The position numbers were made by a program, and so were the translations under genes. Shown here piece after piece: positions 21,701 through 33,300 of a stretch of 64,000 nucleotides of DNA (position 1 is its first letter; every line of letters begins with the position of its first letter). The notes beneath the pieces were generated by a model that worked only from the letters and a program-made list of their open reading frames with translations, was not told the origin of the DNA and searched no databases. The stretch is from Mesorhabditis belari (lineage: Eukaryota > Nematoda > Chromadorea > Rhabditida > Rhabditidae), in the NCBI GenBank assembly GCA_958450365.1, contig CAUEEP010000758.1, positions 1,324,565 to 1,388,564 on the forward strand, in the 5' to 3' direction.

Positions 21701-24078
21701 TCGAGAGAGATGGTGACGCCCGACGTATCATGGATGGAGATGTAAGGGTTTTTTTAAAAATTTATTTCTGTGATTTTGGTGTCCCATTAACGTTCGAAAT
21801 TGCTACACCCTATCAGCTGCAAAGGTACACGGACGAACAGGAAATCAAGGATTCTATCGGTAACTGGAACTTATTCAAGTCATAACTCTTCTTGCTTCTA
21901 GGTTTTTCCCTAACACCAGAGAGGGTTATGTTCATGTTCAGTACCTCAAGGTTTCACAGTTGCCCGACACGAGCAGGTCTTAATATTTTTTTTTTCTTAA
22001 AAAATTCTAATTTTAGAATTGACAGAGATATGCAAGAATTGAGTGCTCGATTCCCTGATGCACAGCGACAGGTATGAAATAAACGATGGGTCAATATTTC
22101 GTTGTTTAGGTTGAAGAACTTGTGCAACAACAAAAACTTGCCACGCATGAAGCCACTGGATTGGGCAACACAATTCAATCAATTGTGACCCGGATGAAAG
22201 AGGTGGATTCTGAAATAGGGCATTTTATTTTCGAAGTAAGTTTAGACGGATGCTTTCAAACGCGACAAAGCGGCACTCATGCAAAAACTCGAGTTTGAAT
22301 TGGAGAACAATGAGCATGAAGGACCTATAAATAATTTGGTAAGATCAAGCCTCATAGTTGGCGGTATAACTAAACCTTTAGAAACAAGCCATTGCCGAAT
22401 ATGACCAACTAATAAGAGGGTTTCAATCAGAGCTTGCTGATATCGAAGTTCAAGTTGAGGAAGCCAGGGCCGAATTGGTTGAAAGCGAAGAAACAAAGAA
22501 GGAATTGAATGCACAAGCCGAGGAAATCCGGATCTTACTTCGACCATTCACGGTTTAGTTTTAAAAAAGCTGCCTAATTAAAATTGTTACAATTTGATGG
22601 TCTCGAAACTTACATTTAAATTTAGGAACAAGCTCGAGAACGGGACGATCGTCTGAGAGGGTTGATGAACAAAATCCAGGCCTACGAAAAAACGGAGAAC
22701 GAATTGAAAGTAAGTGACACATACTTTGTGATTTCGATGAATGGAATTCTAGCAACGCTACGATAAATATGAAAAAACGCGCGTGATCCAGTCCCGCAAC
22801 TACGATAATTGCATAAAACAGGTAGGGGATGGTTTTTCTTAACAAGTTTATAATTATGTCTAGGCGACAGAAGATACATCGGGAATGCCGATTCCTGACG
22901 GACAAAAGATGCCACCCGATCTACAGAAGTTACCTCAAGCAGACCGTATTGCAAAAGTTTACAAGAAAGTCAACTGCGAAGTTTTGGAGAAGTTAAAAAC
23001 GTGAGATTTTACTATAAACCCGGGTCGTGTGGACCGTAGACAAGAGTGCTCCCGATGCGCCATGGCGACAAAAGCTATGCATCAGTCCCAAAACATCCAG
23101 TCATAACATATAACGTCTGCTAATATAACAAAATGGAAATCTATCTTTTTACTGATAAGATTAGTTTAGATTGCCGCCTTTGGAAGAAATCAACAAGCTT
23201 CTCAACAAAAATACCGAAAATGTGCAGGCAAACCAAGATGCCGAGAAAAGACTTATCAAGCTGTATGCGGTAGCTTTAACTAATAAAAAATGTATATTTG
23301 CTTGATTTTTAGACTCTCGATGAAGCTGTTAAAAAGAGACTTGCGTATTTTCCTATCCTTAGGCATACCATCACTTGTCAGTTAAGGGTACGTTTGTCGT
23401 CTCATTGATTTGATCCAATATCACATTTAGGCTGAGTTCCGACGTTTGATGCATTACAGAGGAGTTGAAGCGGATATTGATGTCAATTTTAATGGTTTGA
23501 GAATGATTATTTGCAAATTGTTTGTCATCGCTGGTCTTTAGAACGAAAAATTGAGATTCCGGTTCGAGCCAAAGGAAATCAGCAAGTGATCCGAGACCAT
23601 AAAGGTATTTGTACAGGCTTTTGTTTTGAACGAATATTTGAGGCTTATCTGGTGGTGAACGCTCATATCTGACAGCCTCGTTTGTGATGGCTCTTTGGGG
23701 AATCATGGAATCGCCGTTCAGGTAAGAATTTGCCCGTTGTTTTACTTGAAACTTAAAGTTGTTCAAGGTGCATGGATGAGTTTGATGTGTTTATGGACTC
23801 GACAAACCGAAAGGTGGGTATAGTTTTGAGTTTTCTTAGCGTCTTATGCTAATTTATAAATTTTTCTTTTTAGTTGATCATGGAATTGATCATTCGCTTC
23901 ACGACTGAGGACTGCAAGCACTCTCAATTTATACTCTTCACTCCACAAGGAATCACTGAGTTGAAAGAACATAATCGTTTAAGGGTAAGTCAATTTATTT
24001 CTATTCATAAGCGCAAATAATGTCAAACTTTAGGTCTTCAATATGCCAAAATTAGTGGATGGTCGCCCTCCGATGTAG
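18701..24078 (+). CDS. smc-6: Structural maintenance of chromosomes protein 6 (SMC6)
   Basis: SMC6 is the ATPase partner of SMC5 in the nuclear SMC5/6 complex, which acts in recombinational DNA repair. Many small exons run across the region. The N-terminal head has an acidic leader, then GRVSAIEMENFMCHSN, the Walker A GPNGSGKSAL spanning an intron at 19253-19312, and the SMC6-typical FWMTQDRCRQFLSDMK. Long charged coiled-coil exons follow from about 20 to 23.3 kb around a central hinge. The C-terminal head has the ABC signature LSGGERSYLT near 23.65 kb, Walker B CMDEFDVFMD, and ILFTPQGI near the end. The ATG at 18701 follows an acceptor (GTTTAG) by four bases, consistent with trans-splicing. 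The stop TAG is at 24076. Individual coiled-coil exon borders are less certain than the heads. Confidence 0.95.
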
Positions 24079-24582
24079 TCAACCAGCCCGTCGAAGAGAA
24101 ACAATAGAAATTGAATTGTTACAATAATATTTGAATGTTTTGTTTGTTTTTTCTCCCCACCTTTTCCTTACCTTTTAATTATACAGATTTTGCCTTTAAT
24201 ATTAAACGTGTGTGTTACATTTTACGGGTTTTGTTTATAATTTTCGTGTTAACACTTCCAATAAATTAGTCTAAACAAAATCTTGTTTCGACAAATACCC
24301 AAACAACCAAAGTTAACTCGAGAACTTGGGATTTCTGAGAAATCAAAAGGAAATGTGGTCGTGAATACAAAAAAGTTGTGATTGCTTATATTTTAGACTG
24401 TGAAATCGTATAATGCAACTAGGTAGAGGTCTTTGCTGAACAAGTAGTTTTTATTTTTTATGTAAAGACCAAGCGTGAAACTCTTCCTAAATTTGTCGAG
24501 TTCGAGTGTCCAGAAATTTTTTTGACTTTGTAGTTTTTCATATCTTTAGAGCTTTTAATTTAATATATTTAAGATCATTCTA

Positions 24583-27500
24583 ATGTTGCGGGTGTTGGCG
24601 AGGAATAATCATTTGAGGACATTCACGTGGACAAAAAGGAAAGTTAAAACATCAAAAGGTAAATGAGTCCGTCTGGATTTGGTGGTAAAGTTCGTTTAGG
24701 TCTATTTGGCAATGAATTACTCGATGGGCCCGAGGGGTTTGTGGAATTGAATCGACAAGTCAGAATAGCATCCAAGGAAATGATTGAGAGAATTGAGACA
24801 GGTACTTTGATTTGATATTTATTTGAAAAAACTAGTTTTAGCTCTGCTACGCATTTTTTTGCTTATGTTAATGGTGATAATTATCGGTAAAATTTAGGAA
24901 GTCAGGATCGTCTCACAGTCAAATTATTTGATGACCTCAGCAATGAGGTTAGTGATTGGGACATCATTCCTTTTTTTAGCCTATTTTTATTTTAGATTTG
25001 TTGCGCAGCGGACTTGGTAGAATGCGTTCGTCAAATGCACAGTGATCCGAGGATACAAAACGCTGCCGAGGTATGGGAAAACGTTGTGAATCCAAATTTA
25101 AAAATACTAAGTTGCAATCAATTCTCGTGTTTTTTTAGCAAAGCGCCCACGACTTTTGCGATCTGGTCGAATCGATCAACACCCGAAAAACGCTTTATGA
25201 TAAAATCGTTTCGGCAAGAAAAGATGAAGTTAGAGTTTCCTTTCAAGCTAACTATCTTTTTTTCAATTTTAGTTGAATAAAATGGACGTAATTGATTTGA
25301 GAACACTCGATCTTTTCATTGATGATTTTCAACAAAGCGGAGTCCATTTAGCCGAAAATGAGGTAGGAAGGACTTTTCTTGAATAACAATTTAGGTAATT
25401 GAATTGTTTTATCGTCAGCTTTGAGGTTTTGCGTTTAGAGGCAACAATTCGTTAACTTGAGCACGGGAATTTTCGTTGCTGGATCGAAATATCAGGACCT
25501 TTGCGACAAACCGGTGGTCATTTCGTGAGTGATTGAGATATATCGTAGTTAAATGGGAAAAATCTATTTACTAAATTGATAACCTTATTTAGAAATGCGG
25601 ATCGAGCTCGTTATGGCTTGTCGACGAACACAATTTTCGGACCCATCAGCAATTCAACTGACTATCAGAGACGAAGGTGTGTATTTTGAAGTGTTCCATG
25701 AATAGTATTTTTTATTAATTATTCCTTTAGATTTGCTTACTCGATTTTCATGCAACACAATCCAGAACAAGAGCAAAATCTACGAGATTTGCTAAAGAAA
25801 CGACATGAATTGGCCATTTTAACAGGGTATTTTCACAGTATAGATGATTTAGTTGCTTTTTCTTTTCAGATACGATTCCTATGCAAGCCGGGCTCAATTC
25901 AATACAATTCTTGGCTCATATGATGGAGTGAAAAATTTTCTCGTGGGATTAATCGAGGTTTTTAATCTATTTATTAAATTTTAAGACTCGATTAGCAATT
26001 ACGCTTTTTAGCAATTACGTCCAGAAGTCGATGAGGAGTTGAGGTTGTTGAAAGAAGAACGAAAGAAATGCAAATATGAGCACGAAGATGTAATTTTGGT
26101 CTGACTGTACTTAGGTTAACTAAATTGTTTAGGGTGATCAAATCGGTGTCTATGACCTGCATTTTCTTGGCTCAAGCTATAAAAGTTCGATCTTTGGACC
26201 GAATTATATTAGGTAAGATTGTTTTGATTTGAACTCTGTAGTGACGGGCATTTTTCAGCAGTATATCCCCTTTCTATTCGACGGGAAACGTGATGCGAGC
26301 CTTTGAAAGAATCACTCATTCACTTTATGGAACGAAATTTTGCTACGAAGAAGTTGATTCGGACGAAATTTGGCCTGGGTTGGTGTTCAAAGTAGGTTCA
26401 AAGGGGTAGCATTCTCTCACAAAATATTCTTTTCAGATCAGAGTCGATGATGAAAACGGGAACACACTTGGGAAAATCTATGTGGATATCGAGAATCGGA
26501 GCTCGAAAGCGATCGGTGATTGTCATTACACGGTTCAATGCTCAAAAGAGGTAATTTTTGCAGGAGAACTATTGATAATCGAAAGTTTTCAGTTGGCTGA
26601 TGGATCATGGCAACTTCCGATCGTTGTTTTGTCCCTTTCATTTACGAGTCAACAATGGAAGAATTGGAAAGATGCGATGTTGAGTGTGGGACAAGCTGAG
26701 AATCTTTTTCATGAAATGGGTGTGATTTTTGATTTGACTATAACTTTTCAATTGAATTTCAGGGCATGCGATGCACTCGATGTTAGGAAAAACGAAATAT
26801 CAACATGTGGCTGGTACTAGATGTCCACAGGTAGCTGAAAAGCTTTGCCGTTATTATTTTTCATTCAGGATATGGCCGAAATCCCGTCAAATTTAATGGA
26901 GCAATTCTTCTACGATCCTCGTGTCATGTCAACGGTTCTTGAAAATCAGGTCGGCTCTTGATTTCTAAATAGTTAGATTAAAATCTTCAGAGTTTAAAGA
27001 TTTCGATTGATCAGCTCAAAGTATTAACTGCGTCTCGATCGGCTTTTACAGGGATAGAACTCGCACAACAGGTGACAGAAAAATTTATTTCTAACTTAGC
27101 AAAAAATTTAGGCGTCTTGTGCTCTGGTTGATCTTGAACTGCATGGAAGTAAAGCTGCCGAGATTGTTGCTGGAGGAAGTTCGACTGAATTGGGACAAAA
27201 GATCTCCACTTGGGCAACACCGGGGATCGCATATCCCGAGAACTATGCTTGGCAGGTAAAACTATTTAGTGTTAAGAACTTTTCAGAGTCACTGATAGAC
27301 TTAAAAAGATTCTTTTAGCATCGTTTCCATCACCTTGTTCAATATGGCGCTCGTTATTATTCATATTTGGTTGCTCGATCGGCGGCTTCTCTTGTCTGCA
27401 ATCAACTCTTTTCAAAAGAACCACTCGATCGGGAAAATGGAGTACGATGGGCAAAAGCACAAGCACATGGTAAGTCATTTTTCGGATTTGGAAACAAAAC

Positions 27501-27652
27501 TTTAAACATCTTGCTTATTTTCCATTTTGCATTTAGGTGGTGGGATTCATCCTCAAGAAATTCTCAAAGAACTTCTCGGATCTCGTGTTGACAGTTCTTC
27601 ATTGATCGAAGCGATACGAAAAGAAGTTGTTGAATCTAGATTAAGTTTATAG
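24583..27652 (+). CDS. Mitochondrial intermediate peptidase, M3 zinc metallopeptidase
   Basis: Mitochondrial intermediate peptidase (MIPEP/Oct1) removes an octapeptide from imported precursors after the matrix processing peptidase has cut. The N-terminus ([16 protein letters not shown], then KRKVK) is basic and lacks acids, as in a mitochondrial presequence. The catalytic motif [12 protein letters not shown] is the M3 HExGH zinc site, split by an intron after G, and the third ligand glutamate is in [14 protein letters not shown]. Other family landmarks are [37 protein letters not shown] and [15 protein letters not shown] near the end. It starts 505 bp after the smc-6 stop on the same strand. 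The TAG stop is at 27650. Confidence 0.94.
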
Positions 27653-27919
27653 AAAACATTGTTTTTAGTAGTTTTAAATTGTTTACTTCTAAAATTTATT
27701 GTATAGGAAATTTATTTAACGGGTTTTGTTATGTGTTTTGTGCCTTTTTCGATAAATTGTTTTGCTTTAAAATTGATGCAATGTTTGGTTTGGTGATTGA
27801 CCAGGAAAAGTGAATATTTTTATGCTCTGAAAACTCATAAGTTTTTGTCACATTATCGTTGTTATTTTAGATATCGAATGCTAATCTAGTCATTTGTTAG
27901 GAGAATCCAATTATGAAGA

Positions 27920-28582
27920 ATGGTTCTCAATTTGCATCTTCTCATCGTTTTTCTCTCTACCTCATCTCTCTTCATCAATGCACTAGAAAGCCCCGATCAC
28001 CGAACTTTTGAAAAGGCACTTCAATTTTCAGTTCTTCTACGAACCGAAAGCAACCTTTTGGTTCTGATTTATTAGAGACAAATGACTGTTGGAGTATCAG
28101 TGAACTAGTTTCCTTTTTAGGGCATGGATCAAGAGGGTATTTTGATGTGGAAGAAACTGGAGATCTTGGCGGGAAATTGGACGGTTTTTCAGTTCGTTTG
28201 GAATGCACCGATTCAGATGATCGTCAATCCGATTGAAGGTTTGTCTCTGAAAGAAATCATCCAAATAGCTTAATTTTAGGTGACGCCGATTTGTATCTCT
28301 CATATAGTTCACCGGAAATCTCCTATTTTCTGGGGGATCACAATACATCATCGACATCGTGTGGGGTCGATATACTTGATGCGCCCAAAGTTGGACCATT
28401 TAGCTCCAGGCCTGTGTACTTTGGGGTAAGCTTTGGTTCAGTACTAAAAGTGGTTTACAAGGTTTTAGATTTACGGCCACCCATCGAGTCCTCGTACAAT
28501 TTACGACCTCTACATAATCATCATGAATAACGAAACGGAGATTATGGCCGATTATGCCGATGTTAAAAAGGTTATTTTGTAA
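27920..28582 (+). CDS. C6orf120/UPF0669-type secreted protein
   Basis: Exon 1 (27920-about 28061) encodes a hydrophobic signal peptide (MVLNLHLLIVFLSTSSLFIN). Later exons encode LAGNWTVFQF, GDADLYLSYSSPE, STSCGVDILDAP and FGIYGHPSSPRTIYDLYI, ending at TAA (28580). The order of GNxxxF, GDADLYxS, TxCGxDxxxxP and GIYGHPS with one cysteine motif is that of the small secreted UPF0669 family (human C6orf120), whose molecular role is poorly known. It begins 268 bp after the peptidase stop, on the same strand. Exon 1 is less certain than the rest because several donors are possible. Confidence 0.82.
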
Positions 28583-28589
28583 TTAAAGA

Positions 28590-29790
28590 GATCTATCTAC
28601 TATATATAAAGCAGAAGAGATATTTGTCTGTTCGTCTGGCTGGCGCAAACGCAACGCTCCCTAATTACGTTTGCTCTATCGGTTAAAAGGCAAAGTTCAG
28701 CTTTTGCGCGCAAGATTTTGCTCCCGGCGGTTTTTGGCTATGGGGAATCTGCCTTTTAGGTAGACTTGACTATCGAGAGCTTGTTGATATCGACATCCAG
28801 ATTTCGATAAGCTTATCAATATCGAGATTATCGATACCTTATCGAGAGTAAATTGCTAAACACTATTTTCCCATAGAATTTACAACCCACACAACCCGGG
28901 TTCGATCCCAGGCACCGCCAAAATTTTTACATTTTTTGTTTTAGTGTTTTTACTATTTTTGCGCATTTTAGAATATTTTTGCATAGAATTTACGACCCAC
29001 ACAAAACTTTATTTGATTTATTTGAAAACAAGGAAAAATACAAACAAGCTTTTTTGATGGAATTGTAAGAGCAAAAAAAAAAAAAAAAGCGTTTTGGGTG
29101 TTTCTTTCCCCGTCGCCATCACCTTCCTCGAAATCATATTCTTCCATTACTAGAATTCTTCCATTACTAGTATGCGTCAATTATGAGTTACAGATACACG
29201 ATGAAAAATGCAAAAAAAAAAATTTTAAAAAAGAGTAATTTTGCTCTTTTGCAAAAATGCATTTCTCAATTTGTATGTGTGTGTGTGTGTCTAGCGGACC
29301 GATTTTCAGCGCCTATATACGCAAATTTTATGAGCCCTATAATATCTTTGAATTGGGTCATTTTTTATTGTGTGTGTAATATCAATGGAATGGCCGCTAA
29401 TGCCAAATTTGTGTAAATATTGTCAGAAAACAGTTTTAGCATCTCTTCAGATAATCTTTTTAGTGATCCCCCAGATAACACAAAAGTACCAGTAAAAATG
29501 CCAAAATAAAAAAATGCAAAAAAATTTGGCGATGTCCCGGAAATAACCCGGGTTTTATGGGACGTAAATTTTTAAAAAAGACAAAAATTGATAGCACCGG
29601 GGATCGAACTCACGATTGTTGCACCGTTGATCGTCAAAGAATACTTTTCTCAGAACGTGTGAAATCGAAAAACATTAATTATCGATGAGCTTATCACGAT
29701 ATCGATAAGTCTCGATAAGAAATTATCGAGATCTCGAGGCAAGTTTACTTTTAGGTCCACTTTTAAAAAGGGGGCGGGGTTTAACATGGG
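28590..29790. repeat. Composite repeat region with tRNA-like and ATCGATAA-rich blocks
   Basis: The region starts TCTATCTACTATATATAAAG and holds two clusters of ATCGATAA/TTATCGAT words (about 28784-28850 and 29675-29735) in opposite orientation. There are two tRNA-like B-box segments, GGGTTCGATCCCAGG at about 28898 (+) and GAGTTCGATCCCCGG at about 29590 (-), and a GT microsatellite at 29275-29292. TC at one end and AT-rich flanks would fit a Helitron-like element, but the other end could not be defined. No gene is supported. Confidence 0.5.
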
Positions 29791-29920
29791 TTACGGTAGT
29801 TTTAGTCGTTTGAAGGGAAGTTTTGTGCTAAAAAGTCGTTTTGTGCGCTTGACGAAAACAATTCTGTTCTCTGTTTCTTTTTGCGTTCCTTTTCACTTTG
29901 TCTTCTCTTTTCTATTATAA

Positions 29921-30149
29921 ATGGGCCCTTTAAACTATGCGCGCTCCCCGAACCCGTCCCGAAGGCCCCGAATGGGTTCTCCACTGGTCAATCAATACTA
30001 TTTGGTACAGCATCTAATCTACATAATCTCTTTTTTAGAAAATCGCCGAGCACACACCGGACGATTCAGATTGGGATTCTCTTGGTCACATTTTGTCGAT
30101 AATTTTCGAAGTGTTTTTAGAGATTTTACACGCAATTTTGGTTGGTTAG
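29921..30149 (+). CDS. Small hydrophobic-tailed protein, 64 aa, two exons
   Basis: Exon 1 (29921-30004) encodes a Pro/Arg/Ser-rich start (MGPLNYARSPNPSRRPRMG) and exon 2 (30039-30149) encodes KIAEHTPDDSDWDSLGHILS followed by IIFEVFLEILHAILVG and TAG. The intron is 34 bp with GT and TTTTTTAG, very short even for a nematode. The second exon combines a charged helix with a hydrophobic C-terminus, like a tail-anchored or amphipathic protein. No family is recognised. It ends 237 bp before INTS7 on the same strand. Confidence 0.5.
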
Positions 30150-30385
30150 CATATTTTCCTTGGTTGTCTCAGTTTTTTATGCTCAATTTTGACTGTGATA
30201 TTTTTGCCCTTAAAATTTTCTACTTTATCATTTTTCTTTATTATACTAGCATTCACTCTTGTTTTTGTAGTTTTCGATTTTGGGGAGAATAAATTTTGTA
30301 CCTACACCATTATGTGTTCAAAGTTTATGGTGAACTCTTGGTTTTTTAACAGCTCTTAAAGTTTATAAATGTCATTTTTTAATAG

Positions 30386-33300
30386 ATGCCAGCTATCGAA
30401 AGTAACTCCTCGTCGGAGCTGATATTCCAAAATTTTGCGAAAGGTTTGCTCGTTAATAGCATTTCTAAAACTACAACTTTTTTAGGTCTCAGCGGCCACT
30501 TTTTGAGCGAACGAACGTCAGCCGTTTGCTCATCTCCACAACTCATCCGCGACAATCCGACTCCATTTTTCGTGAACAAAGTCGTCGTTCAGCTCTCATC
30601 GCTTTTCAAAGATGATGCACATAAGTGAGGTTTTTACAGATCAGCATCATAGCTGTGTCATTAAAGATTGAAGTATTGGTTTAACTATGAGGCTCTTAAA
30701 CGTTTGATTCTTTAGTGCAAATGTTGTTCGATTTGCGATTGTGAACGCACTCGCTGAATGCAAAGCCCAACTAGCGCACGTTTTCTCGGCAAATGTAAGT
30801 GTGAAAAGTTACACACTAATAACCAGGGACGGTCACCTCGGCCAAAAACCTGTCCCACACCCTTTTGTTAAAAAAAGACTTTTTAAAAAGGGGATGGCCG
30901 TCCAATAACTTGATTTTTTAGTCGATCATCGACAATGTCTTAGTTGTCTCACACAGTACGGACATCGAGGCCCGTTCTCTCACTCTTCAAATGCTCGCAA
31001 GTCTCGCTCCGGTGGCCAAAGATAATAAACAAGTAGGAAATCTTTTGAAAACAAATTCTATTTAATGTAGGTCCACCATTTGGTCGTTGAGTCTTTATTA
31101 TCGTCCCACATTGAAGAGTTTTTCTCAGCCATCATCGCACTCAAAGAATATGTGAAATTAAGCACGTAAGTTCTGTTGTTTTCCTTATAAAAGCAATATA
31201 CAATCAACTAAATCACATTCATATAATTTTAGTGACATTTGTGATATGGTTGTTGATCGAATGAGTATGATGTTGCTATCACAACTGACACCCGAGGAAC
31301 GCAAGAAACAACTCATTTCCGTCATTGGATCAATGAGGTTTTTTTTAAGTAGAGTAGTGCTGCTAATGTTATCAGTTTCTAGATCCTCTTTGCAAACCAC
31401 TCAATCGATGTTCGCCGTATGTATTCGACTCATTAAAGATGAGGTACTCGTACCGGAGGTAAATAGCGTTACTGTAGTTCTTATCAATTGAAGTTCAGCA
31501 CTCAGAAATGCTCATGGATTCGATGACCGATCTAGCGATAGCCACTCGTTTTACGATACCTGATCAAGTAATGGCTTTCCAAGAGTCATCTAGTATTTTG
31601 CTTTAGATTTCATTTCTTCTCGATGAGCTCGTGAATTGTAAAATCACGAGTTTCTACATTTGTGCTTTGAGAAACATTCGACATTTGGCGCATCACGCAC
31701 ACATGTGGGATAAAGAAGCGATTGAGGTGAGTAGAAGACGTCAGTATCTTTCAAATTTATAATAAGATTTAGAAATTGTGCCACCGCCAATCTGTTCTCC
31801 CATCAGCTCTTCCTCTTCTCATTCTTGAATATCTTCGCGTATTGGAAGTGATAGCGAAAAATGCCCTACCCAATCACATTGATCTGCTAAAAAGTGAGGT
31901 TTATATTTTGTTCAATTTTGTTTTTTATTCAGATTCTGTAATTGATCTTTCTTCATACTATGGGCATACGCATTTGGCTGTCCGCATCTCGTTTATGAGC
32001 TTATCGACAACAGTTCTTGCAATTGGTCCAGTCAATTCACAACATATGAAGTTGCTTCTTAACGCTTTTCTCACGACCCTTCCACTTGAAATGGAGAAAG
32101 GATTGTTGAAAAAGGTTTATTGTTGTTGCTTCTTTGTACTGTGAAAAGTTTAACATCTAGTCGATCTCCAAATGTCTCTATCGATATTTTCAATTTTCAG
32201 TTATGTCGCGCGAGCATCCATCTCATTCGTGATTGTGGAATCGAACAGTCGAATTTGTGGGAATTACTCGGTTTAATCTGTTCCCTCCCATCAAATCATC
32301 AATCACTTGGTGTTTTTCTCGAATTATTCGCTCAACTCTCCGACACGATGACTGAAGTGGTTGCACCAATTGCGGAATGGGCTGACAAAATGATACAAAA
32401 AGGAGTTGGTTTTTGAGTGAAAATTGCATCAAAACCAAGTTTTTTTGGGAGGCACACTTATCGACAGAAAAATTGGCGTTCCTTGTTTTCTCAAAAGATC
32501 AAGAGATCACACAGCTTGCGGATGAATGGACGAAAAATGATTGGATTGCTTATCGAGTGGCTTTGTTGGCGATGAGGTTTGGTTGAAGATTAGATTCCAT
32601 TAAAACTTTTTCTTTAGAACGGGACACTTGCGCGATGTGGCTTTTCAGTTACTTGAACAAATTGATAGACAGGTATTTGGATTTAAGCCCAGAGTAGACC
32701 CATAATTTAGTAGCATCAATCTAATACCAGAGAATGTCCTTCATTGAAATAACTAATACATTAATTTTTTTTAGAATCTCAGCCCATCATCTCTCTATTG
32801 GATCCAAATTCTTCGTCTCATTTGTCTCTCACAACCAAAAGAATTCTCAATTGCTGAGGTTGATAAAGCGACAGAATCCCTCAGGCAGGCTAATCAAATC
32901 ATAAAAGTTTGACAAAATCCTTTAGCAATTTAATTAGAAACTTTTAGAAACTTGTGATCGGCTCGTTTGCACCAAAATTTCTCTTTGTTTCTCGATTCAT
33001 CACTTCGTTTCTCTCGACACAGATGATTTATGGAATATTGTTAGGGTTTGTTGAATTTAAAAATCATAATAAGCAATAAAATTTAGAGGACTTGGTCATT
33101 TCCTTGTTGGCACCGAATTGTTGACGAACCAAGAAGCATGTGAGAAAGCGCTACAAGTGGTTTGTTTATGAAACGATTTTTGTGACGAAAATGTTGACTT
33201 TAGTTGAAAGTTGCTCAGAGATGTGCCCGTTCTGCTGTCGAAATGTGGGGATCGCTCTCGAAAATGTGTTTTGCGGCGGATATTAGGTGGGAACTAGGTT

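Noticed and set aside
28890..28920. Possible tRNA 3' half (GGGTTCGATCCCAGGCACCGCCA)
   Set aside because: No matching D-arm or anticodon arm precedes it, so it is treated as a B-box remnant in a repeat.
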